From the NCBI RefSeq assembly GCF_021278965.1, contig NZ_CP065589.1, positions 4,779,001-4,843,000 of the forward strand: DNA of 64,000 bases, written 5' to 3'. The notes below the pieces were generated by a model that worked only from the letters and a program-made list of their open reading frames with translations, searched no databases and had not been told where the DNA came from. Within the stretch, counting starts at the first letter, position 1. The number at the start of each line of letters is the position of its first letter. Of the stretch, positions 53,023 to 61,698 are shown piece after piece. The DNA is from Chryseobacterium capnotolerans. Its GTDB lineage: Bacteria; Bacteroidota; Bacteroidia; Flavobacteriales; Weeksellaceae. Both the position numbers and the translations under genes were made by a program.

Positions 53023-53913
53023 TTAGAATGTAATTTTATAAGTTCCGGTAGAAGATACGTTGGCTTTCTCTGCCTTTACATATTTCTTTACCCAGGTAAC
53101 AGATGTAGATGAAACACAAGGATCTGAAACTCCGCCAACTCTTCTTGCTGACACTACATTTCCTGCTTTATCAACTGTATAAGCTATCGTAATAGATCCA
53201 CTGGCTGTACAGCTGTGAGATGGCTGTGCTCCACCCCTTCCCATTGTTCCGGGAATATATCCTACCAGTTTTCTATCAATTCCTACTTTACTGTCTCCGT
53301 TTCCTTCTCCGCCTAGTGGATCTCCTGCATTTCCGGGACCATTTCCATCACCTTGTCCACCTGGTTTTTGGCCTTTTCCGCCAAGAAACTTCCCGATTGC
53401 AGCATTTCCCTGTCCGTCACCATTTCCAGTCTTTGAATTGGCTTTTGCAGCTCCTGATTTTTTAGTGTTTTTAGCAGTACTGGTACTTGTAGCTTCTTTT
53501 TTCTCTGCTTTTTTAGATTCCTCTTTTTTAGCAACTGTATTTTTTGAATTATTCCCTGTAATGACTTTATCCTTCACTTCCGCTTTCTTAGGCTCAGGTT
53601 TCACTACAGGTTCTGGTTTTACCTCTGCTTTTGTCTCAGGAACAGGAACTTCTACCGGCTCTGGTGTTACCACTTCAGTTTCTGCCGCTAAGCTTCCAGG
53701 CTGTTCCGCAGGTTCTTCAGCTCCGTTTCCGTTTCTGTTGTCTCCAAAGTTGACCAGCATTGTAGTAATGACTTCGGGTTCTTTATCCAGCTCTGGTTTT
53801 AATTTATAATAAAAAACAAAAAGCAGGATGGCACACCAAATCAGAATAGAAAGCAATGCGCTCTTTATCCTGTCCCGGTTTTCCTCATTTTTGTTTGCGG
53901 TATAGCTTCTCAT
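53023..53913 (-). CDS. energy transducer TonB-like protein
   Basis: The 296-aa protein has one N-terminal TM helix (SALLSILIWCAILLFVFYYK), a long Pro/Glu/Lys-rich periplasmic spacer (VTPEPVEVPVPETKAEVKPE), a Lys/Ala and then Gly/Asn-rich stretch (GKGQKPGGQGDGNGPGNAGD), and a C-terminal domain GSITIAYTVDKAGNVVSARR ending TGTYKITF. This is the TonB/TolA layout. With ExbB and ExbD upstream it forms the complex that transmits proton-motive force to outer-membrane receptors. Last gene of exbB-exbD-tonB. Confidence 0.9.
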   Translation of the reverse strand: MRSYTANKNEENRDRIKSALLSILIWCAILLFVFYYKLKPELDKEPEVITTMLVNFGDNRNGNGAEEPAEQPGSLAAETEVVTPEPVEVPVPETKAEVKPEPVVKPEPKKAEVKDKVITGNNSKNTVAKKEESKKAEKKEATSTSTAKNTKKSGAAKANSKTGNGDGQGNAAIGKFLGGKGQKPGGQGDGNGPGNAGDPLGGEGNGDSKVGIDRKLVGYIPGTMGRGGAQPSHSCTASGSITIAYTVDKAGNVVSARRVGGVSDPCVSSTSVTWVKKYVKAEKANVSSTGTYKITF

Positions 53914-53935
53914 CTTAAAAAATGAATCTTAGCAT

Positions 53936-54334
53936 TTATTTATCCTTAACAGTTGCAATAGCAATGTTAAACTTATGTTTTTCAGCGATTTCCATCACGA
54001 AAACAACATCTTTATGCATGGTGTTTTCATCAGCTCTTATGGTAAAAGATTTATTGGTCTGACTTGTCAGTTTATCTACAATAATCTTCTCCAAATCACC
54101 TCTGTTCACAGGATTGTCATCTACAAAATAAGCCCCATCCGGTTTAATACTTACGACTACAGGATTAGGAATATTATCTTCAACAGCCCCGGCTTTCGGC
54201 AGATTCACTTCTATAGCACTCTGATTGGCTGCAGAAGAGGTAATCATAAAGAAAATCAGCATCAACAGGATAACGTCTGTCATCGCTGCTAAACTGAATT
54301 CCGGATTCGCTTTATTTCTTCTTTGAATTTTCAT
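53936..54334 (-). CDS. exbD: ExbD/TolR biopolymer transport protein
   Basis: The 132-aa protein has a short cytosolic tail (KIQRRNKANPEFSLAAMTDV), one TM helix containing the proton-carrying Asp (MTDVILLMLIFFMITS), and a periplasmic domain with VNLPKAGAVED, VSIKPDGAYFVDDNPV and FTIRADENTMHKDVVFVMEI. Works with ExbB as stator for TonB. 12 bp after exbB and 22 bp before tonB. Confidence 0.92.
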   Translation of the reverse strand: MKIQRRNKANPEFSLAAMTDVILLMLIFFMITSSAANQSAIEVNLPKAGAVEDNIPNPVVVSIKPDGAYFVDDNPVNRGDLEKIIVDKLTSQTNKSFTIRADENTMHKDVVFVMEIAEKHKFNIAIATVKDK

Positions 54335-54346
54335 CTTAAGAAAGAT

Positions 54347-55051
54347 TTATAAAGGTTTGTTGATAAGATCTAAAAATTCTCCAGACATATTCTGCGCCTT
54401 CAATACAAACTTGTCAATTCTTGTTAAAAGGATATTATAACAGAAATTGGCAGGAATAGCCACTGCAAGACCTACTGCTGTTTGTCCCAAAGCGGTATAA
54501 ATACCTTCAGATAATGTCTTTGGTGAGAAAGACCCTGTGGCATGTGATAGATTAAAGAAGGCAATAATCATCCCGATTACCGTTCCTAAAAGTCCCAACA
54601 TCGGTGCAATACTTGGTACCACAGCCAACAGATTCAGATTTTTCTCCATATTGGCCACTTCTACCTGAGCCTGAGCTTCCATCGCACTTACGATATCAGA
54701 AACTGGACGTCCAAGTCTTGAGATTCCCTTTTCAAGGATTCTTCCTTCTGGGGAATTCTGTGTTTTACAATAATCAGCAGCAGCTTCTATTTTTCCTTCC
54801 TTAATAAAGTCTTCAATATTATTCATGAAGTTGGAATCTGTCTTTGAGGTGAGTCTTTTAATAAAGAAAAATCTTTCAAAAAACAGGTACAGAGAAAATA
54901 CTCCCAAAAGCAATACAGTTACCATCACTATTTTAGCGAAAGCTCCTCCGTGGAACATGATTTTCCAGAATGAAAATTCTAAATTGTCTGCGGCAACTGC
55001 AGGGGTAGTGATTTGTGCAAATAAAATCTGAGAAAGTTCCGTTAACAGCAT
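54347..55051 (-). CDS. exbB: MotA/TolQ/ExbB proton channel protein
   Basis: Inner-membrane stator subunit (234 aa) with three TM helices: MFHGGAFAKIVMVTVLLLGV, NLLAVVPSIAPMLGLLGTVI then GMIIAFFNL, and GIYTALGQTAVGLAVAIPAN. The APMLGLLGTVIGM motif and the TAVGLAVAIPA segment define the ExbB/TolQ family. It forms the proton channel with ExbD. First gene of the three-gene operon. Confidence 0.93.
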   Translation of the reverse strand: MLLTELSQILFAQITTPAVAADNLEFSFWKIMFHGGAFAKIVMVTVLLLGVFSLYLFFERFFFIKRLTSKTDSNFMNNIEDFIKEGKIEAAADYCKTQNSPEGRILEKGISRLGRPVSDIVSAMEAQAQVEVANMEKNLNLLAVVPSIAPMLGLLGTVIGMIIAFFNLSHATGSFSPKTLSEGIYTALGQTAVGLAVAIPANFCYNILLTRIDKFVLKAQNMSGEFLDLINKPL

Positions 55052-55225
55052 TAAATGTGAATTTTATTAAAGTTTCAACGACAAATGTAGTGGAATATTA
55101 TGAATTGCTCTCTTAAAAATTGCTTAAAAACAACTTAAATTTTGTTATGATTTATAAACAGCAAATTTCTTTCCAAAAGAATTTTTGAAAAGAAATTTGA
55201 TATTAAAAAGAATGATAAGCGACTT

Positions 55226-55687
55226 TTAGTCTTCGTCTACTTCAATATCATCCTGCTTGAATTCGCATTTTAATCTAAAAGGAATCGGAGTATCTGATCC
55301 GGTATAGAAATCATCAATGGTTCCCTTCCAGATTACCTGAAGTTCACCTTCTTCGTTCTTTTCAAAAAGAAGCTCATTATCATAGATATAAGCATCTTCG
55401 TCATCAAAAAGATCTACTTCTGTATAGGTATCTTCTTCAGAATCATTGATTTTGATTGTTTTTCCTTCTATTTCCGCAGAGTCGATAGGAAAATCGAAAA
55501 CTTCAAGTGAAAGCTGCGGAAAGTTATACTGTAATGAATCATCATCTACGTGATCCAAACTGTCATCCGTGATAATTTCAACCTCTAGAAAATGTTGCTG
55601 GTTGCTGTAAACTGCTTTACAATAAGTGTTTCTGATATTGTATTTTAGCGTTTCCTCCGGATGGTAAATTTTTAAAATCCCTTTCAT
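55226..55687 (-). CDS. acidic protein of unknown function
   Basis: No family recognised. The 153-aa product has no signal peptide and is very rich in Asp/Glu (DDSLDHVDDDSLQYNFP, DSEEDTYTEVDLFDDEDAY). The strand-rich pattern (GILKIYHPEETLKYNIRNTY then CKAVYSNQQHFLEVEIIT) suggests a small beta-domain. It lies alone, 175 bp from the exbB operon on the same strand. Similar unannotated cytosolic proteins occur in flavobacteria, but no role can be proposed. Confidence 0.65.
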   Translation of the reverse strand: MKGILKIYHPEETLKYNIRNTYCKAVYSNQQHFLEVEIITDDSLDHVDDDSLQYNFPQLSLEVFDFPIDSAEIEGKTIKINDSEEDTYTEVDLFDDEDAYIYDNELLFEKNEEGELQVIWKGTIDDFYTGSDTPIPFRLKCEFKQDDIEVDED

Positions 55688-55856
55688 TTTTTCTTAAAAA
55701 AAGAACTGTAATAATATGATTGTTAAACGTTTTAGACAAAGATAAAAAATTGATTTAATGTGAAAAGGATTTTGAATATTATTTTTTAAAATCAATTCGT
55801 ACAATGGGTCTGAATCTCCCAATAATACTTACTTTTGTTTTATAAAGATTCTGAAA

Positions 55857-57653
55857 ATGAAAAACATTTTATCGAAAAGTATTCTGGGACTGGGATTGAT
55901 AATTGGCCTTGCATCGTGCAAGAAGACCGATTCTCCCCTTACGAAGGTAACACCTACCAATCTGGATTCTATTGCATCCAATTATTATGAACAGTATCTT
56001 AAACTCTATCCTTTAGATGCGACAGCTCAAGGTGACCTGAGATACAATGACCAGCTTCCTATTAATATTGATAAAGATTTTATTTCAGGAGAGGTTGCTT
56101 TTTACAATTCCGTACAGAAGCAGCTAGAAAATGTAGATTACAAGTCTCTTTCTGATGAAGATAAGGTGGTATACGATGTATTGGATTATACTTTAAAAGA
56201 TAAAATTGAAGCCTATGCCTATCATCCGGAATATATCCCGTTCACCCAGTTTGGGGGTCTTCCTTTGAATTTTCCTTTATATGGAAGCGGGCAGGGAAGC
56301 CAGCCTTTCAAAACGGAGAAGGATTACAACGACTGGCTGAAAAGAATGGAAAAATTCCCGGAATGGATGGATGCTGCAGCAGATAACTTCCGTGACGGGA
56401 TCAGTAATAAAGTAGTTCTTCCTAAAAAACTGATTGTTAAAATGATTCCTCAAATGAAAGCAGAGGAAATCACTACTCAGGATATGGAAAAAAATATTTT
56501 CTATGGTCCTATTAAAAACTTCCCGAAAAATTTCACTCAGGCTCAAAAAGATAAATTTTCAGCACTTTACAAAGAGGCTATCACCAAGAAAATTATTCCC
56601 GCATACACTAAAATGGGAACATTCCTTGAAAAAGAATATTTACCAAAAGGAAGAGATACAGATGGATACAACAGCCTTCCCAACGGAAATGAAATTTATG
56701 GTTATTATGTAAAAAGCTGGACAACAACAAAGAAATCTCCGGAAGAGATCAACAAAATCGGACAGCAGCAAGTGGCTATGCTTCGTGCAGAAATGGAAAA
56801 AGTAAAACAGCAGGTTGGTTTTGCAGGAACGCTGGAAGAGTTTATTACTCATGTGAAAACAGACCCGAAAGCAATGCCTTATAAGACATCTAAAGAGGTT
56901 TTAGACGGATTCAACAGTATTTTGACAAAGATTACTCCGAAGCTGAAGACAATGTTTAATGTTACACCGAAAACAAAGTTTGAAATCAGACAGACAGAGA
57001 AATTCAGGGAAGCAAGCGCAAGTGCTGAATATATTCCGGGAACTCCTGATGGAAAAAGAGCCGGAATTTTCTACGTTCCGCTTCCTGATCCTACCAAATT
57101 CAATGTAACTTCAGGGATGGAATCTTTATTCTTACATGAAGCAATCCCGGGGCACCATTACCAGGTTTCTCTTCAACAGGAAAACACAAAGCTTCCAAAA
57201 TTCATGAGATTCGGATGGTTTGGCGCTTATGGTGAAGGATGGGCACATTATTGTGAAACTCTAGGTCCTGAATTTGGCTTGTATACGGATCCTTATCAGA
57301 AAATGGGATATTTAAGCGATCAGATGCTGAGAGCGGTAAGATTAGTGGTAGATACAGGTTTGCATACGGGAAAAATGAGCAGAGAAGATGCTATTAAGTA
57401 TTTTCTGAGCAATATTTCTTATGATGAAGGCTCTGCTGTAGCTGAAGTGGAAAGATATATGGCTATGCCGGGACAGGCTTTAGGATATAAAATCGGGTCT
57501 TTAAGAATCCGTGAATTGAGAGAAAAGTATCAGAAAGAGCTTGGTAATAAGTTTAATCTGGCAAGCTTCCATGATGAAGTACTAAGTCAGGGATGTCTTC
57601 CATTGGATGTTTTGAACAGAAAGATGGAGCTTTGGGCTAAAAAGCAGAAATAA
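55857..57653 (+). CDS. DUF885-family lipoprotein, probable zinc peptidase
   Basis: Envelope lipoprotein (598 aa) with lipobox GLASCKKTD. It belongs to the DUF885 family. The motif SLFLHEAIPGHHYQVSLQQE contains HExxxGHH, the zinc site of M32/DUF885-like peptidases, and is followed by FGAYGEGWAHYCETLGPEFG, where the second Glu supplies a ligand. The N-terminal part (LDSIASNYYEQYLKLYPLDA) is the usual opening. Proteolytic activity is inferred from the motifs; substrates unknown. A terminator follows. Confidence 0.88.
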   Translation: MKNILSKSILGLGLIIGLASCKKTDSPLTKVTPTNLDSIASNYYEQYLKLYPLDATAQGDLRYNDQLPINIDKDFISGEVAFYNSVQKQLENVDYKSLSDEDKVVYDVLDYTLKDKIEAYAYHPEYIPFTQFGGLPLNFPLYGSGQGSQPFKTEKDYNDWLKRMEKFPEWMDAAADNFRDGISNKVVLPKKLIVKMIPQMKAEEITTQDMEKNIFYGPIKNFPKNFTQAQKDKFSALYKEAITKKIIPAYTKMGTFLEKEYLPKGRDTDGYNSLPNGNEIYGYYVKSWTTTKKSPEEINKIGQQQVAMLRAEMEKVKQQVGFAGTLEEFITHVKTDPKAMPYKTSKEVLDGFNSILTKITPKLKTMFNVTPKTKFEIRQTEKFREASASAEYIPGTPDGKRAGIFYVPLPDPTKFNVTSGMESLFLHEAIPGHHYQVSLQQENTKLPKFMRFGWFGAYGEGWAHYCETLGPEFGLYTDPYQKMGYLSDQMLRAVRLVVDTGLHTGKMSREDAIKYFLSNISYDEGSAVAEVERYMAMPGQALGYKIGSLRIRELREKYQKELGNKFNLASFHDEVLSQGCLPLDVLNRKMELWAKKQK

Positions 57654-57667
57654 TATACAATATAAAT

Positions 57668-57692
57668 GGGACATCTTAGCTGTCCCTTTTTT
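57668..57692 (+). terminator. rho-independent terminator
   Basis: GGGACA / TGTCCC (57668-57673, 57681-57686) with a 7-nt loop and TTTTTT tail, 14 bp after the DUF885 stop. Confidence 0.85.
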
Positions 57693-57711
57693 AATTTTAA
57701 AGCTAACCACA

Positions 57712-58158
57712 ATGATCACAACACCCTTACGTTCTCTTTATCAAAGAGATTTAAACAAGTTAAAAACTGAAGTTGAAGCTTACCAAAATGAAGAAAACCT
57801 TTGGAGGATAGACAAGAATATTTCCAATTCCGCAGGAAATCTATGTCTTCATCTGATAGGCAACCTTAATCATTTCATTGGGACACATCTTGGAAATACA
57901 AATTATATAAGACATCGTGAGCTTGAATTCTCGCTAAAAGATATTCCAAGAACCGAACTTATTGAGAAAATTGAAGCTACAGCAGCTATGATTGATTCTG
58001 TTTTAAGCCAACTTCCGGAAACTGAAATAGAAAAAGAATATCCACTTATTGTTTTTGAAGATAAGATGACAACCGGTTATTTTCTGATTCACCTTCTCTC
58101 GCATCTGGATTATCATTTAGGACAGATTAATTATCATAGACGATTATTGGATATGTAG
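57712..58158 (+). CDS. DinB-like (DUF1572) four-helix protein
   Basis: Soluble four-helix-bundle protein (148 aa) of the DinB/DUF1572 superfamily. The metal-binding histidines lie in LCLHLIGNLNHFIGTHLGNT and in HLLSHLDYHLGQINYHRRLL. Bacillus DinB is DNA-damage inducible; relatives include thiol-dependent transferases such as bacillithiol transferases. Which function applies cannot be told. It is separated from the DUF885 gene by a terminator. Confidence 0.82.
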   Translation: MITTPLRSLYQRDLNKLKTEVEAYQNEENLWRIDKNISNSAGNLCLHLIGNLNHFIGTHLGNTNYIRHRELEFSLKDIPRTELIEKIEATAAMIDSVLSQLPETEIEKEYPLIVFEDKMTTGYFLIHLLSHLDYHLGQINYHRRLLDM

Positions 58159-58159
58159 T

Positions 58160-58230
58160 CAAAAACTACCCCGTCTTTTCGCTGCTCAAAAATCCACCCC
58201 TTCAAAGAAGGGGAATTTTGCTTCGTACAA
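58160..58230. repeat. intergenic palindrome of a common Chryseobacterium-type repeat
   Basis: CAAAAACTACCCCGTCTTTT is followed by CCCCTTC-AAA-GAAGGGG (58197-58213) and AATTTT. From memory it resembles a repeat seen often in these genomes. It lies between convergent genes and may also work as a terminator. Confidence 0.5.
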
Positions 58231-58241
58231 CATCAGGATTT

Positions 58242-58883
58242 TTACTTCTCAAACATCATTTTGGTAATAAAGTCCTTCTCCCCTTTTCCTCTTGCCGGAG
58301 AATACTCTCTACCATAGAAAATAATCTGAAGGTGAAGCTTATTCCAAACTTCTTCCGGGAATAGTTTTTTTGCATCTTTCTCTGTTTCCACCACATTTTT
58401 ACCGGAAGTAAGTTTCCACTGTGTCATCAGGCGGTGAATATGGGTATCTACCGGAAAGGCAGGAAACCCGAAGCCCTGGCTCATTACTACTGAAGCTGTT
58501 TTATGACCAACACCCGGAAGCGCTTCTAATTCTTCGTAAGTCTGCGGAACAATACCATCATGTCTTTCCAGTAAAAGTTCAGCCATTCTCTTTAAGTTCT
58601 TGGCTTTGGTATTGGATAATCCTATTTCTTTAATTAGCTCCTTAATCTGAAACTCTTCCAGTCTTGCCATTCTCTGTGGAGTTCCGGCTACCTCAAAAAG
58701 GTTTGGGGTAACTTCATTTACTTTTTTATCTGTTGTTTGTGCAGAAAGCGCCACAGCAACCATTAAAGTATAAGGATCGGTATGATCCAAAGGAATAGGC
58801 GTTGTAGGATACAATTTATCCAGTTCTATCTGAACGAGCTCAGCTCTTTGCTTTTTTGTCATTTTACCCTTAAATTTGAACAA
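58242..58883 (-). CDS. nth: endonuclease III (lacking the Fe-S cluster cysteines)
   Basis: Base-excision-repair glycosylase/AP lyase (213 aa) that removes oxidised pyrimidines. The HhH motif with the catalytic Lys is LEALPGVGHKTASVVMSQGF, and the catalytic Asp is in FPAFPVDTHIHRLMTQWKLT. The C-terminus reads HLQIIFYGREYSPARGKGEK then DFITKMMFEK; the four cysteines of the usual C-x6-C-x2-C-x5-C cluster loop are absent. Residual activity without the cluster is known for some HhH glycosylases. Its start is 12 bp from the divergent bcp start. Confidence 0.9.
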   Translation of the reverse strand: MFKFKGKMTKKQRAELVQIELDKLYPTTPIPLDHTDPYTLMVAVALSAQTTDKKVNEVTPNLFEVAGTPQRMARLEEFQIKELIKEIGLSNTKAKNLKRMAELLLERHDGIVPQTYEELEALPGVGHKTASVVMSQGFGFPAFPVDTHIHRLMTQWKLTSGKNVVETEKDAKKLFPEEVWNKLHLQIIFYGREYSPARGKGEKDFITKMMFEK

Positions 58884-58895
58884 AAATAAATCATT

Positions 58896-59345
58896 ATGCT
58901 GAAAGTTGGAGATAAATTACCTCAATTTGAAGGAACAAATCAGGATGGAGAAGCTGTATCTTCATCAAACTTAATTGGAAAAAAGCTAATTGTTTTCTTT
59001 TATCCACAAGCGAGTACTCCAACATGCACTGTTGAAGCCTGCAATCTGAGTGATAACTATAGCCAGCTTGAAAAAGCCGGATACCAGCTATTGGGCGTAA
59101 GCGGAGACTCTGTAAAGAAACAGAAAAACTTCCATAGTAAATTTGCTTTCCCTTATGATCTTATCGCTGATGAAAGCCATGATATTCTTGAAAAATTCGG
59201 GGTTTGGCAGGAAAAAAAGACATTTGGGAAAACGTATATGGGTATTGTAAGAACTACATTTATTTTTGATGAAAACGGAGTTTGTACAAGAGTTATTGAA
59301 AAAGTAACTTCAAAAACTGCTGCTGAGCAGATCTTAGAAGGATAA
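58896..59345 (+). CDS. bcp: thioredoxin-dependent peroxiredoxin, Bcp/PrxQ type
   Basis: Cytoplasmic peroxidase (149 aa) that reduces H2O2 and organic peroxides. Opening VGDKLPQFEGTNQDGEAVSS; active site FYPQASTPTCTVEACNLSDN with the peroxidatic Cys in PTCT and the resolving Cys five residues later, as in 2-Cys Bcp. The conserved Arg is in YMGIVRTTFIFDENG. Divergent from nth with only 12 bp between the start codons, so each promoter must overlap the other coding region or its leader. Confidence 0.93.
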   Translation: MLKVGDKLPQFEGTNQDGEAVSSSNLIGKKLIVFFYPQASTPTCTVEACNLSDNYSQLEKAGYQLLGVSGDSVKKQKNFHSKFAFPYDLIADESHDILEKFGVWQEKKTFGKTYMGIVRTTFIFDENGVCTRVIEKVTSKTAAEQILEG

Positions 59346-59365
59346 TCGCAAGTACTGATAAAAGG

Positions 59366-59396
59366 AAAATCCACAAAAATTTTTGTGGATTTTTTA
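59366..59396 (+). terminator. rho-independent terminator after bcp
   Basis: A perfect palindrome AAATCCACAAAAA/TTTTTGTGGATTT centred at 59379/59380 is followed by TTT. Its symmetry makes it usable from both strands, also for the GNAT gene ending at 59414. Confidence 0.8.
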
Positions 59397-59413
59397 TATT
59401 GTAATGTTTGATC

Positions 59414-59947
59414 TTATTCTGTTTCGTAATAATTAAGCTCTTCAGTTTCTCCTGGAAGAGTAACATGTTTTTTAAACTTCAGTCCTAATTTTTCGATCAG
59501 TTTTTGTGATGAAAGGTTGTCTTTTGAAATGATTGCCGATATTTTTGACAATTTAAACTCGTCCATCCCGATTGATTTCACTTTTTGTGCCGCTTCATAC
59601 GCATACCCCTTTCCTTCAAATTCTTCAAGTAAAGAATATCCTATATCAACCACATCAAGTCCCTCTCTTTCAAAAATTCCTACAGCACCTATTTTTTCGT
59701 TGGTTTCTTTGGTTATTAAAAGATAGTTCCCGAATCCCAGTCTTTGGATCTGCGGGGCAAATCTGTTCAGAATATAGTTTTCAGCATCTTCAACACTATT
59801 TACATTTCGGTTACCGATGTATTGAACAAATTTAGGTCTGTTATAAAGTTCAAAAATAAAATCTCTGTCTTCACCGGACATCGGACGAAGTATTAATCGC
59901 TCAGTTTCATAAGTATTATCTGCGCTTGGATGTTTTTTTAGGCTCAT
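59414..59947 (-). CDS. GNAT N-acetyltransferase, RimJ/RimL-like
   Basis: Cytoplasmic acetyltransferase (177 aa). The start region NTYETERLILRPMSGEDRDF is the family opening, and acetyl-CoA contacts lie in VVDIGYSLLEEFEGKGYAYE then AAQKVKSIGMDEF (E-G-K-G-Y-A). SKISAIISKDNLSSQKLIEK then LGLKFKKHV is the usual C-terminal motif. Its first 32 bases overlap the end of the upstream secreted-protein gene, so expression is coupled. Substrate unknown. Confidence 0.88.
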   Translation of the reverse strand: MSLKKHPSADNTYETERLILRPMSGEDRDFIFELYNRPKFVQYIGNRNVNSVEDAENYILNRFAPQIQRLGFGNYLLITKETNEKIGAVGIFEREGLDVVDIGYSLLEEFEGKGYAYEAAQKVKSIGMDEFKLSKISAIISKDNLSSQKLIEKLGLKFKKHVTLPGETEELNYYETE

Positions 59948-60581
59948 CTTTTTTGGGTTCTTCTTTTTTCTCGACCTTTAAAAGTCTTGGGTTATTAGCA
60001 CATTTTTTATTGTAAAGCTCAATATAAGTTCCGTTATCTTTTACATTCGAAACAAGCCCGGTTGATTTACTTACCGTTAATGTATAATGTGTTTTCTGAT
60101 AAGGGCACTCTTGTGAGGTTAGTTTTCCAAGATCCAGATAATAATTCTTTTGATCTTCATGATAATTCCCTGCAAGATCTTTGAATTCCTCATCCACGAT
60201 ATATCCATCGGAAGCTAATATGATAGCCGCTTCCTGAGCATTATCAATCTTTCCTACAAATTTCTTTAAAGCTTCAGTATCAAGAATATAATTAATTTTC
60301 CCTCCTGAAGAATAGATTATATAGTAAAAGCTGTCTTCGCTGGGAAACAGATTAAACCCGGAAAACTGGGGAGTATAATTTATTTTTCCACCAGAAACCT
60401 TAATTTCCTCACCTTTTCCATAGCTATTGTATACTAAAATCCAGGAGTCTACCTTATCATCAGGTTCAATTCTCTGCAATACATTAGGAATACTCGAGAA
60501 TTTTTTCTTCTCCTGAGCATAGCCAAGAATCGTAAAAAATAAAAGTACTAAAGTTGTAAATCGGAGTGCAAATTTAATCAT
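59916..60581 (-). CDS. secreted protein of unknown function with basic tail
   Basis: The 221-aa exported protein has the signal peptide MIKFALRFTTLVLLFFTILG then YAQ. The mature domain contains VDSWILVYNSYGKGEEIKVS and EAAIILASDGYIVDEEFKDL and two cysteines (SQECPY, NKKCAN). The C-terminus is a Lys/Glu/Pro-rich tail (EKKEEPKKDEPKKTSKRR), unusual for an exported protein. No family recognised. It lies between manC and the GNAT gene on the same strand, 32 bp from manC. Confidence 0.7.
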   Translation of the reverse strand: MIKFALRFTTLVLLFFTILGYAQEKKKFSSIPNVLQRIEPDDKVDSWILVYNSYGKGEEIKVSGGKINYTPQFSGFNLFPSEDSFYYIIYSSGGKINYILDTEALKKFVGKIDNAQEAAIILASDGYIVDEEFKDLAGNYHEDQKNYYLDLGKLTSQECPYQKTHYTLTVSKSTGLVSNVKDNGTYIELYNKKCANNPRLLKVEKKEEPKKDEPKKTSKRR

Positions 60582-60613
60582 AGCCTAAAAATAAGCATAA
60601 AAGATACCAATTA

Positions 60614-61696
60614 CTACATAAATTTATCTCCTTTCTTGAAATTTTTCAGATCCAGGACATAATCCTTGATTAATTGGTCATTATCTCTAGGGCAAATAAG
60701 AAGCGCCTTATCTGTATCTACAACAATATAGTTTTCAAGACCATCAATAATAACTGCCTTATTATTATTTTTTAAACGAATGATGTTTCCTTTCGAGTTA
60801 TAAGTAAGTAAATGCTTCATTTTCACCGCATTTCCATTCTTATCTTTTTCTGTATTTTCATAGACAGACGTCCAGGTTCCAAGGTCACTCCAGCCAAGAT
60901 CTGACGGTATCACATATACATTTTTGGCTTTCTCTAAAATCCCGTTATCAATAGAAATTTTCTGAACTTTTGGATAAATGATTTCTATACAGTTATTTTC
61001 TTTTTCAGAATTGTATTCGCAGGCCATAAAATGCTGCGCCATTTCAGGAAGATACAACTCAAAGGCATGATGAATACTTTTGATATTCCAAATAAAAATT
61101 CCAGCATTCCAAAGGAAATCCCCGCTCTCCAAAAAGCTTTGAGCGATCTCGAGAATTGGTTTTTCAGTAAATGTTTTTACTTTAAAATATTCTGAATTTT
61201 TCTTTTCTACGAACTGTATATAGCCATATCCAGTGTCAGGTCTTGTAGGCGTTATTCCTAATGTCACCAGATAATCATGTTTGGCAGCAACATCAAATGC
61301 CAGCATTACTTTTTCCAGGAATACATCTTCTTTCAGGATAAGATGATCTGCCGGAAGAACGATCATAGTCGCATTGGGGTTAATTTCAGCAATTTTATTA
61401 GCCATGTAAAGGTTACAGGCTGCTGTATTTTTCATCAGAGGTTCTCCTACGATATTCTCTTCCGGAATTTCCGGAAGCTGCTGATGAGAAAGCGCTACAT
61501 ATTCTTTATTGGTAATAACGAATATATGTTCTTTAGGGATTACTTTACTGATTCTGTCATAAGTTTGCTGAATCATGGTACGCCCTGTTCCTAAAATATC
61601 CTGAAACTGTTTTGGAAATTTCTGCGTACTCATAGGCCAGAATCTACTCCCGATTCCTCCCGCCATTATCACGCAGTATCTATCTGACTTTAACAT
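60614..61696 (-). CDS. manC: mannose-1-phosphate guanylyltransferase
   Basis: Makes GDP-mannose from mannose 1-phosphate and GTP for polysaccharide and glycoconjugate synthesis. The 360-aa protein has the pyrophosphorylase signature VIMAGGIGSRFWPMSTQKFP then KQFQDILG, nucleotide- and sugar-binding VLPADHLILKEDVF, TEKP in KVKTFTEKPILEIA, GDFLWNAGIFIWNI, and DLGWSDLGTWTSVYE. It lacks the fused phosphomannose isomerase domain of bifunctional ManC, which is usual in Bacteroidota. It starts 2 bp after the SprT-like gene. Confidence 0.93.
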   Translation of the reverse strand: MLKSDRYCVIMAGGIGSRFWPMSTQKFPKQFQDILGTGRTMIQQTYDRISKVIPKEHIFVITNKEYVALSHQQLPEIPEENIVGEPLMKNTAACNLYMANKIAEINPNATMIVLPADHLILKEDVFLEKVMLAFDVAAKHDYLVTLGITPTRPDTGYGYIQFVEKKNSEYFKVKTFTEKPILEIAQSFLESGDFLWNAGIFIWNIKSIHHAFELYLPEMAQHFMACEYNSEKENNCIEIIYPKVQKISIDNGILEKAKNVYVIPSDLGWSDLGTWTSVYENTEKDKNGNAVKMKHLLTYNSKGNIIRLKNNNKAVIIDGLENYIVVDTDKALLICPRDNDQLIKDYVLDLKNFKKGDKFM

Positions 61697-61698
61697 TC

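Noticed and set aside
53220..53809. Several plus-strand frames with repetitive Ser/Phe/Leu content
   Set aside because: They are shadows of the repetitive Pro/Glu/Lys and Gly-rich linker of the tonB gene on the other strand.
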